Counted from the first letter of the stretch, positions 1 to 9,118 are shown. The stretch: 64,000 nt of DNA from Deltaproteobacteria bacterium (GCA_029547805.1 JAKPOP010000028.1:17507-81506), one strand, 5' to 3'. Numbers and translations: made by a program. The notes: generated by a model from the letters alone, not told the origin.

Positions 1-1
1 G

Positions 2-904
2 ATCACCCACCATCATGCCCATCCCTTGATCGCCCCTCCCGGAACCCGCCTCTGGTACCGTCTGCGGCGCCAGGGACGCATCGTGACCTTCACCGACGAG
101 ATGAGGGACCGCCTGGACGTCGCGACCAACGTGATCCCGCTCCGGATGACGCGCCTGGAACTGATGGAGGGACTCGCGGCCCACTGGGAGAGCCAGGAGG
201 ACCCGGATTTCGCCCTGGAACGGATCCTGGGCTTCCTGCACGAGGTCCGGCGGATGCCCCGGGTGCGGGAGGCCCGCCTCGCCTCCCTCTGGCGGGACCG
301 GGGCGTGATGGCCAAGGCCACGGCCTGGTACACCTGGAAGGCCCCCAGGTCCTTCCGCAAGGTCTTCTTCGCCACCCTCGACGAGACCCGGCGCCACGCC
401 CCATCCCTGATGCCCCGGATGATGTTCGTGGTGACCTCGTGGGTGATGGACGTGCTGCGATCCCGCAAGGCCGCCAGGATGGCCAGACTGCAGGCGGACT
501 TCGAGCGGGCCCACCCCGAGGCGGTCCGGCCTCTGCCCCGGGAGACCCCCATTGCCGCCTCCTTGAGGGACCACGGCCCCCAGGTCGTGGGAGAGGCCTG
601 GAACCGGCTCCGGCCGGCAGCCCGGGACCTGGAGCACCTGACCTGGGGCATCGTGGAGGCCCTGACGGACTTCAACGACCGCTTCGGGACCTCCCTGACG
701 TCGTTCGACGAGGCGGCCCAGGATGCCCTGCGCCTCGCCTGCGACCGGGCCGCCGGTCGCATGGCCTCCCGCGCCTCCGCGGCGACGGCAGCCCCCGGGA
801 GCCTGCCGCCCACGATGCCCGGAGGCTTTCCCCGAGACGTGCTGGACGCCCTGGAGCGCACCCTCCAGGTCACCCGGGGGTCCGACGACGTCGCCGCCCC
901 GTAG
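2..904 (+). CDS. C-terminal part of a B12-binding radical SAM protein (5' end outside window)
   Basis: The reading frame is open to the left edge, so this is the 3' part of a longer gene; a TTG at position 26 lies inside the frame and is not a convincing start. The visible 300 residues begin with an APPGTRLWYRL stretch. It resembles the LPGTxLYxRL segment that opens the DUF4070-type C-terminal region of cobalamin-binding radical SAM enzymes. This is followed by helical segments rich in Trp and Arg. The CxxxCxxC cluster and the B12-binding domain would lie upstream and cannot be seen. Substrate unknown. The gene ends 51 bases from the convergent HD-domain gene. Confidence 0.6.
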   Translation: MTHHHAHPLIAPPGTRLWYRLRRQGRIVTFTDEMRDRLDVATNVIPLRMTRLELMEGLAAHWESQEDPDFALERILGFLHEVRRMPRVREARLASLWRDRGVMAKATAWYTWKAPRSFRKVFFATLDETRRHAPSLMPRMMFVVTSWVMDVLRSRKAARMARLQADFERAHPEAVRPLPRETPIAASLRDHGPQVVGEAWNRLRPAARDLEHLTWGIVEALTDFNDRFGTSLTSFDEAAQDALRLACDRAAGRMASRASAATAAPGSLPPTMPGGFPRDVLDALERTLQVTRGSDDVAAP

Positions 905-955
905 TCCGACAGGGACCGGCCCCTCGATGGCCGAGGCGCCCGGTGGAACTGCGAT

Positions 956-2128
956 TCATGGTGAGGCGGGACTGCCGTTCTTCAGGCAGTTGCGTCCACG
1001 GCGGCAGAGGCGACTGCACTCGAAGCCCCGGATCACGTAGTCCTCGCGGTAGAGCAGCGAGGCGATGACCTCCATGAGGGCCAGGGCGTCCTTGTAGTGG
1101 ATCGACCGCCGCAGCAGGTCGTCCGAGAGGCCCAGGGGCGCGAAGGTCTCCCGGAAGTACAGGAGTTCCTGCTCGTTCTGGGCATGGAACTGGGAGTCCT
1201 CGTGATGGAGCCGATGGTCGTACTTCCGGACGATGCCGTGAAAGATGGTCCAGAGGGGCGCACCGGGAGCCATGCGCCCCTCCTCGACCCGCCACAGGCC
1301 CTGGACCTCCAGCACGAACTTCCGGAGCGCCACCGCCAGGTAGGTCAGCAGCGGGAACAGGGGCTCCTCGATGTCCACGTCGTGGGCCATCCGCAGCATG
1401 GCCTGGAAGGTGGCCTTGCCGCTCTTCTTGAACAGTTTGTGCAGGGTGGCCTCGAGCCGCGGATCGGCCCTCCGGGCCCGGACCTCGGCCATCAACTGCT
1501 TGGCATTGTTCAGGATGAAGAGGTTCTTGAAGCACTGGTAGAGTTTCTCTTCGTCGGGGTAGTTCTCGATGGTCTGGATGTTGTGCATCCGGTCGGCCAG
1601 TTTCACCAGCGTCGCGGCGACCCGAATGTCCGGGTCCGGGTGGGTGAAGATCCCCGAGATGGACTTGTAGTAGAGGTCCGCCTTGTGCCGCGTCAGCACC
1701 CAGACGACCTCCACGACCCGCTCGGCGATGTCCCGGGGGAAGTGGGACCGCTCGGTCAGGCGCACCACCTCGGTGGCCAGCCGGGAACGGCAGCCGGCCT
1801 CCACCTCGGGACCACTGCGCCCGCAGGCCTTTTCCTGGTCGATCGCGTCCTCCATCACGTCGTGGAGCAGGCCCGCGACGATCACGTAGGGCTGGGAGAC
1901 CGCCTGCTTCAGGATCCAGGCCACGTTGGTCGGGTGGGTGAAGGCCGCCTCGTGGTTCTTCCGAGGCGGCATGTCCTGGTAGAGCCGTTCCGACAGGCTG
2001 TAGGCCAGTTGCACGAACCGCAGGTCCGGATCCGCCAGCCCCTGGACCAGCACCTCCCGGGGCACCGGTTCCCGGAAGGGACGCCAGATCTCGACCTCCT
2101 CGAAGACCGCTCGGGCCGTACCGGCCAT
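956..2128 (-). CDS. SpoT-like HD-domain phosphohydrolase (hydrolase domain only)
   Basis: This 390-residue protein has an N-terminal RelA/SpoT-type HD domain. The metal ligands are readable: His65 in FTHPTN, His89-Asp90 inside HDVMED, and Asp179 in LVKLADRMHN. In RelA/SpoT enzymes the HDxxED motif is required for (p)ppGpp hydrolysis. No alarmone synthetase, TGS or ACT domain follows. Instead there are about 200 residues of mainly helical sequence ending in a small Cys cluster (CSRLCRRGRNC). It may therefore be a stand-alone alarmone hydrolase, or an HD phosphohydrolase acting on another nucleotide. The ATG is preceded by a GGAGGGGG ribosome site. Transcribed alone. Confidence 0.75.
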   Translation of the reverse strand: MAGTARAVFEEVEIWRPFREPVPREVLVQGLADPDLRFVQLAYSLSERLYQDMPPRKNHEAAFTHPTNVAWILKQAVSQPYVIVAGLLHDVMEDAIDQEKACGRSGPEVEAGCRSRLATEVVRLTERSHFPRDIAERVVEVVWVLTRHKADLYYKSISGIFTHPDPDIRVAATLVKLADRMHNIQTIENYPDEEKLYQCFKNLFILNNAKQLMAEVRARRADPRLEATLHKLFKKSGKATFQAMLRMAHDVDIEEPLFPLLTYLAVALRKFVLEVQGLWRVEEGRMAPGAPLWTIFHGIVRKYDHRLHHEDSQFHAQNEQELLYFRETFAPLGLSDDLLRRSIHYKDALALMEVIASLLYREDYVIRGFECSRLCRRGRNCLKNGSPASP

Positions 2129-2286
2129 GACCCCCTCCGGGATCCGCCCGGGGGCATCTTGTCAAAAACCGCCATCGAATGCCAAGGGGAAACCGCCAGT
2201 CCGTAGTCGGTCCGCGGATCGTTCCGGGGCGTCCCGATCCGCGGCCCCGGAGGGTCGCTCCCCCCGCCCCGAGGCGCCCCGACCCC

Positions 2287-3723
2287 TCACCGGCGGCAGA
2301 CGACCCGGTTGCGCCCCTCGGCCTTGGCCCGGTAGAGGGCCTCGTCTGCCTGGCCGACCAGGTCCTCGGGGCGGCGCATTCCCGGTTTCAGTGTCGTGAC
2401 CCCGATGGACACCGTCACGGCCAGCGGTCCCGTGGGGAGGGGCAGGTGGACGCCCTCGCACCCCCTCCGAATCCGCTCGGCGACCTGCCGAGCCCCCTCC
2501 AGGTCCGTGTGGGGCAGCACCACCGCGAACTCCTCCCCTCCGTAGCGCCCGGCCAGGTCCGACTCCCGCAGGGTGGCCCGGACCGTGTCGGCGATCATCC
2601 GGAGCACCCGGTCCCCCACGGGATGGCCATGCCGGTCATTGACGGCCTTGAAATGGTCCGCGTCGATCATCAGCAGCGCCAGGGGCACCCGGTGGCGGAC
2701 CGCGAAGGCCGTCCACTCGGACAGCAGGCTCATGAGGGCCTTCCGGTTGTAGAGACCCGTGAGCCCGTCCCGGAGGGCATCCAGGGCCACCTGGTCCCGA
2801 AGGCGGAACTGCCGGACCAGCAAGGCCGCGACGTCGCACAGCGTCCGGATGCCGTGCATCGAGGCCCCCCACCGGAAGACCCCCCGGGCCAGCACCAGGG
2901 CTCCCAGGGACTCGGGGGAGCCGATGGGCATCACCATGAGGGCGTCCCCCGGATCGAGGTCCAGGTCCCGATCGCCCCCCAGCACCTCCCGGTCCCGGGA
3001 CCCCGATCGGGTCAGGCTCGTGGGCACCACCGTCCCGGATCGGAGGGCGACCCCCACGAGGCCCCGGTCCAACGGAAATCGCACTCCCGACAAGGCCTCG
3101 GCCCCGATCTGGGCCCGGACGATCCCCTCCTCGTCGGAGGGCCCGACCGTGCACACGAGGGCGAGGGAGGCCCCGGTCAGTCTGGCGGCCGCCTCGGCCA
3201 GCAGACGCAGGCAGGTCTCCTCGGAGTGGGCCGCCAGGAGCGCCCGGGCCCCCTCCACGGTCTGGCCGAGCCCCTCGGCGACCCGCCGGGACTCGGCCAG
3301 GTCCCGGGTCAGGCCCCGGAGCCCCGCCAACCCCAGAGCCCCGTCCACCAGGGCCTCGAGGTCCCGATCCGACAGCGAGGCCTCCCGCCGATCCGCCCAG
3401 AAGAGGCCCCCCTCGATGGGGATGGCCGCCGCCCCTGCCAGCGGCACGGCCCGGGGATTCCCCGGGACCCGCAGGGCGCGAGGGGGGTTCGGATCGAGTC
3501 GGAGGGCCCGCTTCTGGGTCATGGCGGCGGCGGCCACCCCCAGGTCCTCGGTGACCTCCCCCTCGGCCGGGTCCCCGGGCCGGGCCTCGCCTTCCCGGGC
3601 CACCAGGCGCCAGCGCCCGACCCCCGCCTCCTCCCACCAGGTCAGCGTCGACAGGCCGAGTGCCTTGCGGATGGCCGCCAGCAGGGACCTGCCCGTCCCA
3701 CCGGGGTCCCCGTCCTCCCCCAC
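2287..3723 (-). CDS. Diguanylate cyclase with GAF-like sensor region
   Basis: The C-terminal domain of this 478-residue protein is a GGDEF domain with an intact GGEEF signature at about 395-399, so c-di-GMP synthesis from two GTP is expected. An RESD motif five residues upstream matches the RxxD inhibitory I-site, which predicts product feedback. The N-terminal 300 residues have no membrane segments and look like one or two GAF-type sensor domains (inference from alternating strand/helix pattern). The GTG start at 3723 is chosen because AAGGAGGGA lies five bases upstream. A perfect TATAAT on the same strand (3756-3761) sits where a -10 box would be expected. Confidence 0.85.
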   Translation of the reverse strand: MGEDGDPGGTGRSLLAAIRKALGLSTLTWWEEAGVGRWRLVAREGEARPGDPAEGEVTEDLGVAAAAMTQKRALRLDPNPPRALRVPGNPRAVPLAGAAAIPIEGGLFWADRREASLSDRDLEALVDGALGLAGLRGLTRDLAESRRVAEGLGQTVEGARALLAAHSEETCLRLLAEAAARLTGASLALVCTVGPSDEEGIVRAQIGAEALSGVRFPLDRGLVGVALRSGTVVPTSLTRSGSRDREVLGGDRDLDLDPGDALMVMPIGSPESLGALVLARGVFRWGASMHGIRTLCDVAALLVRQFRLRDQVALDALRDGLTGLYNRKALMSLLSEWTAFAVRHRVPLALLMIDADHFKAVNDRHGHPVGDRVLRMIADTVRATLRESDLAGRYGGEEFAVVLPHTDLEGARQVAERIRRGCEGVHLPLPTGPLAVTVSIGVTTLKPGMRRPEDLVGQADEALYRAKAEGRNRVVCRR

Positions 3724-3755
3724 GTCTCCCTCCTTGCGTCCGGTGGTCCGTTGGG

Positions 3756-3761
3756 ATTATA
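3756..3761 (-). promoter_or_regulatory. -10 box upstream of the diguanylate cyclase
   Basis: Reads TATAAT on the minus strand, 33 bases upstream of the GTG start. No good -35 hexamer is seen 16-18 bases further up, so an activator-dependent promoter or a chance match is possible. Confidence 0.35.
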
Positions 3762-3861
3762 GCCCCTTCCCCCTCCGGGCGGCCGGGGTCGCCAACGGGC
3801 CTTTGACTCCCAGGCGCCTGCGATGGAAGATTGGTCAACTCCAGGCCGGAGCCCAGAGGTC

Positions 3862-5199
3862 ATGGACACCGGGACGCGACCGTTCATCGGGATCCTCGCG
3901 GGGGGACTGCTGGCCGCATTGGCCACCGTGCCGATTCCCCTCCGGGCGGCGGAGCCCACCTCGGTGCTGTCCTCGGGAGACCCCGGGGACCCCTTCGACG
4001 GGACTCTCACGCTCCGCTACGGCTGGGACACGCGGCGGGGAAGAGTGAGCCGCGAGTTCCTCTGCACCCCCGGACTGCCCGGGTGCCCCGGGTCCCCGTC
4101 CCTGGTCTACCGGTCGGAACTGGCCACCGAGCGCACCCGCCACCGGATGGACATCGACGTCCGACTGGGCCTGTGGCACGACCTGGAGTTCTTCGTCTCC
4201 CTGCCGCTGGTCCTGGGGGACCGGACCGACGTCTCCTATGCCCCGGGGGTGACGCCCCTGAACTCCACCGTGGACCCCGCCTCGGGGACCTCGCTGCTCG
4301 ATGCCGGCGCACCGGGACACTCCCGAAGCGGCTTCGGGGACATGACCCTCGGACTTCGCTATGCGCCCCTCTGCCAGTGGCGACACCCCGAGCAGCCGAA
4401 CCTGGCACTCGCCCTGGCCTACACGGCCCCCACGGGACGCCTCAAGACCGCCCAGAACGGGCAGGTGGGAATGGGGCTCCATGGCCTCCGGCTGGACATC
4501 GCCGGAAGCCGGCGGTTCGGGTTCGTGGAGCCCTACCTGGGCCTCTTCGGACAGGTCTGGATCCCCGGTGGCAGCACGCTGTTCCGGAACTGGAACCCCG
4601 GTACCCAGGGGCGGGTGTCCCCGGGGCCCTCGGGGGGACTGTGGGCCGGGACCGAGTGGTTCCCCTGGATCCGGGTCCGGGAGGACGGCCGACCTGAGCG
4701 GTTCGTGGCCATCGACGTGGGAATCCAGGCCACCTACACCTTTGCCGGAAGGGAACAGACGGACCTCTTCGAGGCCCTGGGCAACTCCCCTTGCCGGTCA
4801 AATCCGGCCTGCGTGTCCTCGTTGGCGGCGAAGCCCCTGATGGCCTACGACCGGACGCTCGATGGCAAGTCCCAGGCCATCTCCTTCATGGACGGCGTCA
4901 CCGACGTGAGCCCCTATGGCACCGTGGGCGTCCACCTTGGGGTCACGGCCCAGCCGGTGCGCTACACCGCCCTGTCCCTGTCGTTCCAGTACGCCCGGGA
5001 GACCTCCCACTTCCTGACATGGGCCAACACCGGCGTGAACAGCGACGCGACCAACCGCACCATCGAACTGTCGAACAACCAGGGGGTCAACGAGTACAAC
5101 CCGGTGTACAACAGCGACGTGGACGAGCCCGGCCGCCGCCTGCGTTCCGACGGCGTGAACGTCTTCCAGGTGCTTCTCACGATCTCGGGACGGCTCTGA
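3862..5199 (+). CDS. Outer-membrane beta-barrel-like protein
   Basis: The start at 3862 (445 residues) gives a classic signal peptide: Arg near the N-terminus, then a hydrophobic run ending before AAEPTS. An in-frame ATG at 3823 would add 13 residues without hydrophobic character. The mature part is a series of short amphipathic strands with frequent aromatic residues and no other hydrophobic segment, as expected of an outer-membrane barrel. Examples are TLTLRYGWDTRRG, MDIDVRLGLWHDLEFF and MTLGLRYAPL. It ends in a penultimate Arg-Leu rather than a terminal Phe. No specific transport function can be assigned. Ends six bases from convergent coaD. Confidence 0.6.
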   Translation: MDTGTRPFIGILAGGLLAALATVPIPLRAAEPTSVLSSGDPGDPFDGTLTLRYGWDTRRGRVSREFLCTPGLPGCPGSPSLVYRSELATERTRHRMDIDVRLGLWHDLEFFVSLPLVLGDRTDVSYAPGVTPLNSTVDPASGTSLLDAGAPGHSRSGFGDMTLGLRYAPLCQWRHPEQPNLALALAYTAPTGRLKTAQNGQVGMGLHGLRLDIAGSRRFGFVEPYLGLFGQVWIPGGSTLFRNWNPGTQGRVSPGPSGGLWAGTEWFPWIRVREDGRPERFVAIDVGIQATYTFAGREQTDLFEALGNSPCRSNPACVSSLAAKPLMAYDRTLDGKSQAISFMDGVTDVSPYGTVGVHLGVTAQPVRYTALSLSFQYARETSHFLTWANTGVNSDATNRTIELSNNQGVNEYNPVYNSDVDEPGRRLRSDGVNVFQVLLTISGRL

Positions 5200-5205
5200 C
5201 CCGGT

Positions 5206-5694
5206 TCAGGTCCTGGGACGGGAGAAGCGATCCCGGAGGCGCCGGGCGACGCCGGGGGGCACGAACTGCTCGACGCTCCCGCCGAAGCAGGCCACCTCCT
5301 TCACGGCCGTGCTGCTGATGAAGAACTCCTCGGACCCGGCCACCAGGAAGACCGTCTCCACTCCGGGGCGCAACTGCCGGTTCATGTGGGCCATCTGGAA
5401 CTCGAACTCGTAGTCCGACACCGCCCGGACTCCACGGATCACCACCCGGGCCCGGGTCCGATCCAGGTAGTCCACCAGCAGCCCATCGAAGGAGTCCACG
5501 ACGACCCCCGGGATCTCCTCCAGGGCCTCTTGAAGCATCTCCACCCGCTCCTCGGGGGTGAAGAGGCTCGCCTTCCGGACATTGCTGGCCACCGCCACGA
5601 CGACGCGGCCGAAGATGCTCGCAGCCCGCCGGACGATGTCCACGTGGCCGTTGGTCACCGGGTCGAAGGAGCCGGGATAGACCACCTCGGTCAT
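5206..5694 (-). CDS. coaD: Phosphopantetheine adenylyltransferase
   Basis: CoaD transfers AMP from ATP to 4'-phosphopantetheine in the penultimate step of coenzyme A synthesis in the cytoplasm. The 162-residue protein has the full family signature: YPGSFDPVTNGHVDI with the TxGH nucleotidyl-transfer motif, IRGVRAVSDYEFEFQMA, and the C-terminal FISSTAVKE. The ATG at 5694 is chosen because GGAGG precedes it at good spacing; a TTG further up has none. The ATG overlaps the rsmD stop by four bases (ATGA). The rsmD-coaD pairing is a common bacterial arrangement and supports both calls. Confidence 0.97.
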   Translation of the reverse strand: MTEVVYPGSFDPVTNGHVDIVRRAASIFGRVVVAVASNVRKASLFTPEERVEMLQEALEEIPGVVVDSFDGLLVDYLDRTRARVVIRGVRAVSDYEFEFQMAHMNRQLRPGVETVFLVAGSEEFFISSTAVKEVACFGGSVEQFVPPGVARRLRDRFSRPRT

Positions 5695-6260
5695 CGGGAT
5701 GCCTCCTGACAACGAAAATAGGACACCCGGGTGTCGCCATACTGGCGCTCCCGATCCTTCCGGAGGGCCCCGTACACCGGGGAGACGTCCAGATGGCGCG
5801 AGTGCTCGACGATCACCCAGGCCCCGGGGGCCACCAGTCCCGGTGCGAGGGACAGCGACAGCAGCGTCTCGTCGTAGAAGCCGCCCTCCCAGGGGGGGTC
5901 CAGGAAGATCAGGTCGAAGGACTCGCCCCGCTGGTGCAGCCGAGAGATGGCCTGGAGGGCCGGCAGGTGCAGGACCTGATCCGGGTCCAGGCGGACGTCG
6001 AGGCGGCGGGCATTCTCCCGGAGGGCCTCCAGGGCCCGGAGTTCCACATCGACGAAGACAACTCGGGAAGCGCCCCGGGAGAGGGCCTCGAGACCCAGGG
6101 CCCCGGACCCGGCAAAGAGGTCCAGCACCCGGGCTCCCTCCACCCGGGACTGGAGGACGTCGAAGATCGCCTCCCGGACCCGTTCCAGGGTCGGGCGGAT
6201 GCCCCGCCCCCGAGGGGCGGCGAGGCGACGTCCGCCGAGACGGCCGGAGACGATGCGCAT
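5691..6260 (-). CDS. rsmD: 16S rRNA (guanine-966-N2)-methyltransferase
   Basis: RsmD methylates G966 of 16S rRNA using SAM. The 189-residue protein starts with the typical MRIVSGRLGGRRL and PTLERVREAIFDVL. It has the SAM-binding glycine loop VLDLFAGSGALGLEALSRGA and the catalytic DPPW in FLDPPWEGGFYDE. The length is normal for the family. GGGGGAG precedes the ATG. It lies 17 bases after the TPR gene and is coupled to coaD by an ATGA overlap. Confidence 0.96.
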   Translation of the reverse strand: MRIVSGRLGGRRLAAPRGRGIRPTLERVREAIFDVLQSRVEGARVLDLFAGSGALGLEALSRGASRVVFVDVELRALEALRENARRLDVRLDPDQVLHLPALQAISRLHQRGESFDLIFLDPPWEGGFYDETLLSLSLAPGLVAPGAWVIVEHSRHLDVSPVYGALRKDRERQYGDTRVSYFRCQEASR

Positions 6261-6277
6261 GCGCTCCCCCGGGCAGG

Positions 6278-7708
6278 TCAGGAACCGGCCTCGATCAGGA
6301 TCCGGTAGCGCTCGAGGATGGGCAGGTCCCCTCCGCGGCGCCGGATGTCCTCCAGCAGGGTCGCGGCCTCCTCGTAGAGCCCCGCATCGACCAGGAATTC
6401 CAGGTTCTGGACGTCGTCCTGCAACTCGGGCGGCACCGAGGCCAGATCCATCCCGTCCCCGGGGCCTTGCAGGAAGGGGGCCACCGGTTCCACGACCGTG
6501 GCCTGGTCCAGGGCATCCATGCCCACCGACGCCGAGTCCTCACGAACCACCAGGGGGACCGATCCGGGGGCCTCGCCGGGCCGGGAGGCCTGGACCGTGA
6601 GGGCGGGCCGCTGCGGCGGAGCCATGGGGGGAGGCTCCTCGGGCTCCTCGATGACCTCCACCGCCGAGACCTCCGGGTTCGTGTCCTCGCCCATCTCGTC
6701 GATGGGGATCTCCTCGTCCAGGTGGACCTTCTCCGCCTCCAGGATCTCCCCCCGGGACTCCCCGTGGCCGTCCAGCACCAGTTCCTGTCCCAGGGGGACC
6801 GCGGGCACCGGAACGTACTGCAGCGCCGCAGCGGCCGACTGGTCCTGGGGATTGAGCCGGAGGACCCGCTGGAAGACCTCGTCCCGATCCCGAATCAACC
6901 CGCTGCGGTCGTATTCCCGGGCCAGGGCCTTGAGGACCGCCGCCGCCTTCTGGGGCTGCCCCAGGAACTCGAAGACCCCGGCCAGCAGGTCCAGCACCTC
7001 CGGGTCGGTGGGACGCAGGCGGTAGCAGACCTGGAGACGGGTGAGGGCCTTCAGGGCATCCTTCTGGGCGATGTAGCGCTGGGCCAGGGCCTTGCAGATC
7101 TCGAAGTCGTCGGGCTGGTGGTAGAGGAGGCGTTCCGCGACCAGGATGGCCTCTTCCTCGAGGCCGGCCCGGTTCAGGATCTCGTAGGCGGCCCGGAACT
7201 CGTGCACCGCCTCCTCGATCATCCCCTCCTTGCTGAACTCCTCCCCGAGTTCGATCCGCAGGCGGGCGTTGTCCGGGTCCAGTTCCAGCATCTTCTGGGC
7301 GGTCCGCAATCGCTCCAGCGTTTGCCCCTGGCGACCCAGCAGCGCAATGGCCTCCCGATACTGGGCCACCGCCTCGGCCGTGAGCCCGATCTGCTGGTAG
7401 AGGGCCGCCAGGGCCAGGTAGACCGAGACGTCCTCGGGCTTCAGGCGCTGGACCTGCTTGTAGACCGCCACCGCCTTGAGCAGGAAGCCCTGGCCGGCGT
7501 AGAACCGGGCGACCTCGAGGAAGACCGCGGTGGATCGGTCCTTGTCCCCCAGGCGGAAGAGCAGATCGGCGACCTTCAGCTTGGTCCGGATGTCCGAGGG
7601 GTCGTCACGGAGGACCCGCTCGTATTCCCGGATGGCCTTCTTGAGGTTCCCCTTGGCCAGGTACTTGTGGGCCGCCGCGATGGCCTTCGTTCGATTGACG
7701 GTGCTCAA
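6278..7708 (-). CDS. Tetratricopeptide-repeat protein
   Basis: The 476-residue soluble protein begins with about ten TPR-type helix pairs over residues 1-320, for example KYLAKGNLKKAIREYERVL and KVADLLFRLGDKDRSTAVF. An acidic, low-complexity linker (330-430) rich in Glu, Pro and Val follows. The C-terminus is a short conserved-looking helical block (YEEAATLLEDIRRRGGDLP). TPRs mediate protein-protein contacts; no enzymatic motif is present. The start is TTG, with GAGGT five bases upstream. The upstream small gene stops in the same frame four codons earlier. Confidence 0.75.
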   Translation of the reverse strand: MSTVNRTKAIAAAHKYLAKGNLKKAIREYERVLRDDPSDIRTKLKVADLLFRLGDKDRSTAVFLEVARFYAGQGFLLKAVAVYKQVQRLKPEDVSVYLALAALYQQIGLTAEAVAQYREAIALLGRQGQTLERLRTAQKMLELDPDNARLRIELGEEFSKEGMIEEAVHEFRAAYEILNRAGLEEEAILVAERLLYHQPDDFEICKALAQRYIAQKDALKALTRLQVCYRLRPTDPEVLDLLAGVFEFLGQPQKAAAVLKALAREYDRSGLIRDRDEVFQRVLRLNPQDQSAAAALQYVPVPAVPLGQELVLDGHGESRGEILEAEKVHLDEEIPIDEMGEDTNPEVSAVEVIEEPEEPPPMAPPQRPALTVQASRPGEAPGSVPLVVREDSASVGMDALDQATVVEPVAPFLQGPGDGMDLASVPPELQDDVQNLEFLVDAGLYEEAATLLEDIRRRGGDLPILERYRILIEAGS

Positions 7709-7720
7709 GACGGACCTCGC

Positions 7721-7942
7721 TCATGCCTCCCGGGCCATCCGGCGTCGCCGGACCCGACGCAGCAGGCGTTTCAGCGTCCTCACCCGGGCCTCGCACCGGA
7801 CCCCCCGGGCCCGGGCGTCCCACAGGTCCCGCAGTTCCTGGGAGAGTCGCCCTTCCTGTTCCAGCGCCTCCATCATCGACCGGGCCCTCGCCAGGTAGCC
7901 CTGGAGGATGTGAATCCGTACCAGGGTGGGCGTGGGTCGCAT
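7721..7942 (-). CDS. Small helical protein ahead of the TPR gene
   Basis: A 73-residue, strongly basic protein whose first half (VRIHILQGYLARARSMMEAL) resembles a single TPR-like helix pair and whose C-terminus is Arg-rich (RLLRRVRRRR). It is the first gene after the promoter at 7975-8003. It is in the same frame as the following TPR gene, separated only by its TGA and four codons, so it could be a separately translated N-terminal module. The ribosome site is weak (GGGAG about 12 bases up). Function unknown. Confidence 0.5.
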   Translation of the reverse strand: MRPTPTLVRIHILQGYLARARSMMEALEQEGRLSQELRDLWDARARGVRCEARVRTLKRLLRRVRRRRMAREA

Positions 7943-7974
7943 CGGGTCTGGACTCCCGGGGCTCCTCCCGGCCT

Positions 7975-8003
7975 GTTATGGCCGAGATTGCCCCGTCCGT
8001 CAA
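7975..8003 (-). promoter_or_regulatory. Sigma-70-like promoter for the TPR-rsmD-coaD operon
   Basis: On the minus strand TTGACG (7998-8003) is followed by a 17-base spacer and CATAAC (7975-7980). It lies 33 bases upstream of the first gene of the operon, in the divergent gap with hemE. Confidence 0.55.
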
Positions 8004-8091
8004 GGTTCGGCGGGCCCCCCGCCCTCGATGCGGTGAGACCTTTCGGGCGTTTTGTGCTACAGGAACAGGCCCACGGTGCTGGAGGACCACG

Positions 8092-9114
8092 ATGCGCCTG
8101 ATCGATGCCTGCCGGGGACGACCCGTGGACACGACGCCGGTCTGGGTGATGCGCCAGGCGGGACGCTACCTCCCGGAATATCAGGAACTGCGACGGGGCC
8201 TGGACTTCCTGGACTTCTGCAAGCGCCCGGACCTCCTGCTCGAGGCGGCCCTGCAGCCCCTCCGGCGCTTCGACCTCGACGCGGCGATCCTCTTCTCCGA
8301 CATCCTGCTGCCGCTGGAGCCGATGGGAATCGCGGTGCACTTCCAGCCCGAGCCCCGGATCCCGGATCCCCTGCGAACGCCAGGGGATCTGGCCCGCCTC
8401 CGGGACCTGCATCCCGAGCGGGACCTTCCGTACGTGCTCCAGGCCGTGGCCGACCTCCGGGCCGCCCTGCCCCGCGACAAGGCCCTCTTCGGCTTCTGCG
8501 GCGCCCCCCTGACCCTGGCCCTCTACCTGGTCGAGGGCGGTGGGTCCCGGGACTTCCTGCAGGCCAAGGCCCTGTTGTTCCGGGAACCGGACTTCTTCCG
8601 GCGTCTCCTGGACCTCCTGGCCGACGCGATGGGGGAGTATCTGGCGGCCCAGGTCCGGGCCGGGGCCGACGTGGTCCAGGTCTTCGACTCCTGGGCGGGG
8701 GTCCTGACGCCGGACGACTACGAGGCCGTCGCCCTCCCGGCGGTCCGGCGGCTCATCGCACGGGCCCGAGCGGCCGGGGCCCCGGTGGTCTACTTCGTGA
8801 ATGGGGTCGCGCCGCTGATCGAGGCTGCCGGGACCGCCGGGGCCGACGTGCTTGGAGTGGACCACCGGGTCCGGCTCCAGGAGGTCGTGGCGCGACTGGG
8901 TCCCGGGGCGGTCGTCCAGGGCAATCTGGACCCGGCGGTGCTCCTGGGCCCGGCCCAGGCCATCCGGGACCGTGCCGCGGCCATCGTGGAACAGGGCAAG
9001 GCCGCCGCAGGACACGTCTTCAACCTGGGCCACGGCATCACCCGGGAGACCCCTCCCGAACACGTGGCCGTGCTGGTCGAGGCCGTGCACGAGGCCGGCC
9101 GGCGGAGGGACTGA
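8092..9114 (+). CDS. hemE: Uroporphyrinogen decarboxylase
   Basis: HemE decarboxylates the four acetate side chains of uroporphyrinogen III to give coproporphyrinogen III. The 340-residue protein shows the substrate-site signature PVWVMRQAGRYLPEYQ near the N-terminus, FSDILLPLEPMG, the FCGAPLTLALYLVEGGGSRD segment, and NLGHGITRETPPEHV close to the C-terminus. The ATG at 8092 follows GGAGGA at good spacing. hemH starts four bases after the stop, so the two form a haem operon. Confidence 0.97.
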   Translation: MRLIDACRGRPVDTTPVWVMRQAGRYLPEYQELRRGLDFLDFCKRPDLLLEAALQPLRRFDLDAAILFSDILLPLEPMGIAVHFQPEPRIPDPLRTPGDLARLRDLHPERDLPYVLQAVADLRAALPRDKALFGFCGAPLTLALYLVEGGGSRDFLQAKALLFREPDFFRRLLDLLADAMGEYLAAQVRAGADVVQVFDSWAGVLTPDDYEAVALPAVRRLIARARAAGAPVVYFVNGVAPLIEAAGTAGADVLGVDHRVRLQEVVARLGPGAVVQGNLDPAVLLGPAQAIRDRAAAIVEQGKAAAGHVFNLGHGITRETPPEHVAVLVEAVHEAGRRRD

Positions 9115-9118
9115 CCCC

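Noticed and set aside
5699..8101. 800-codon plus-strand frame across rsmD and the TPR gene
   Set aside because: Antisense to genes with clear family motifs; low-complexity composition and no supporting signals.
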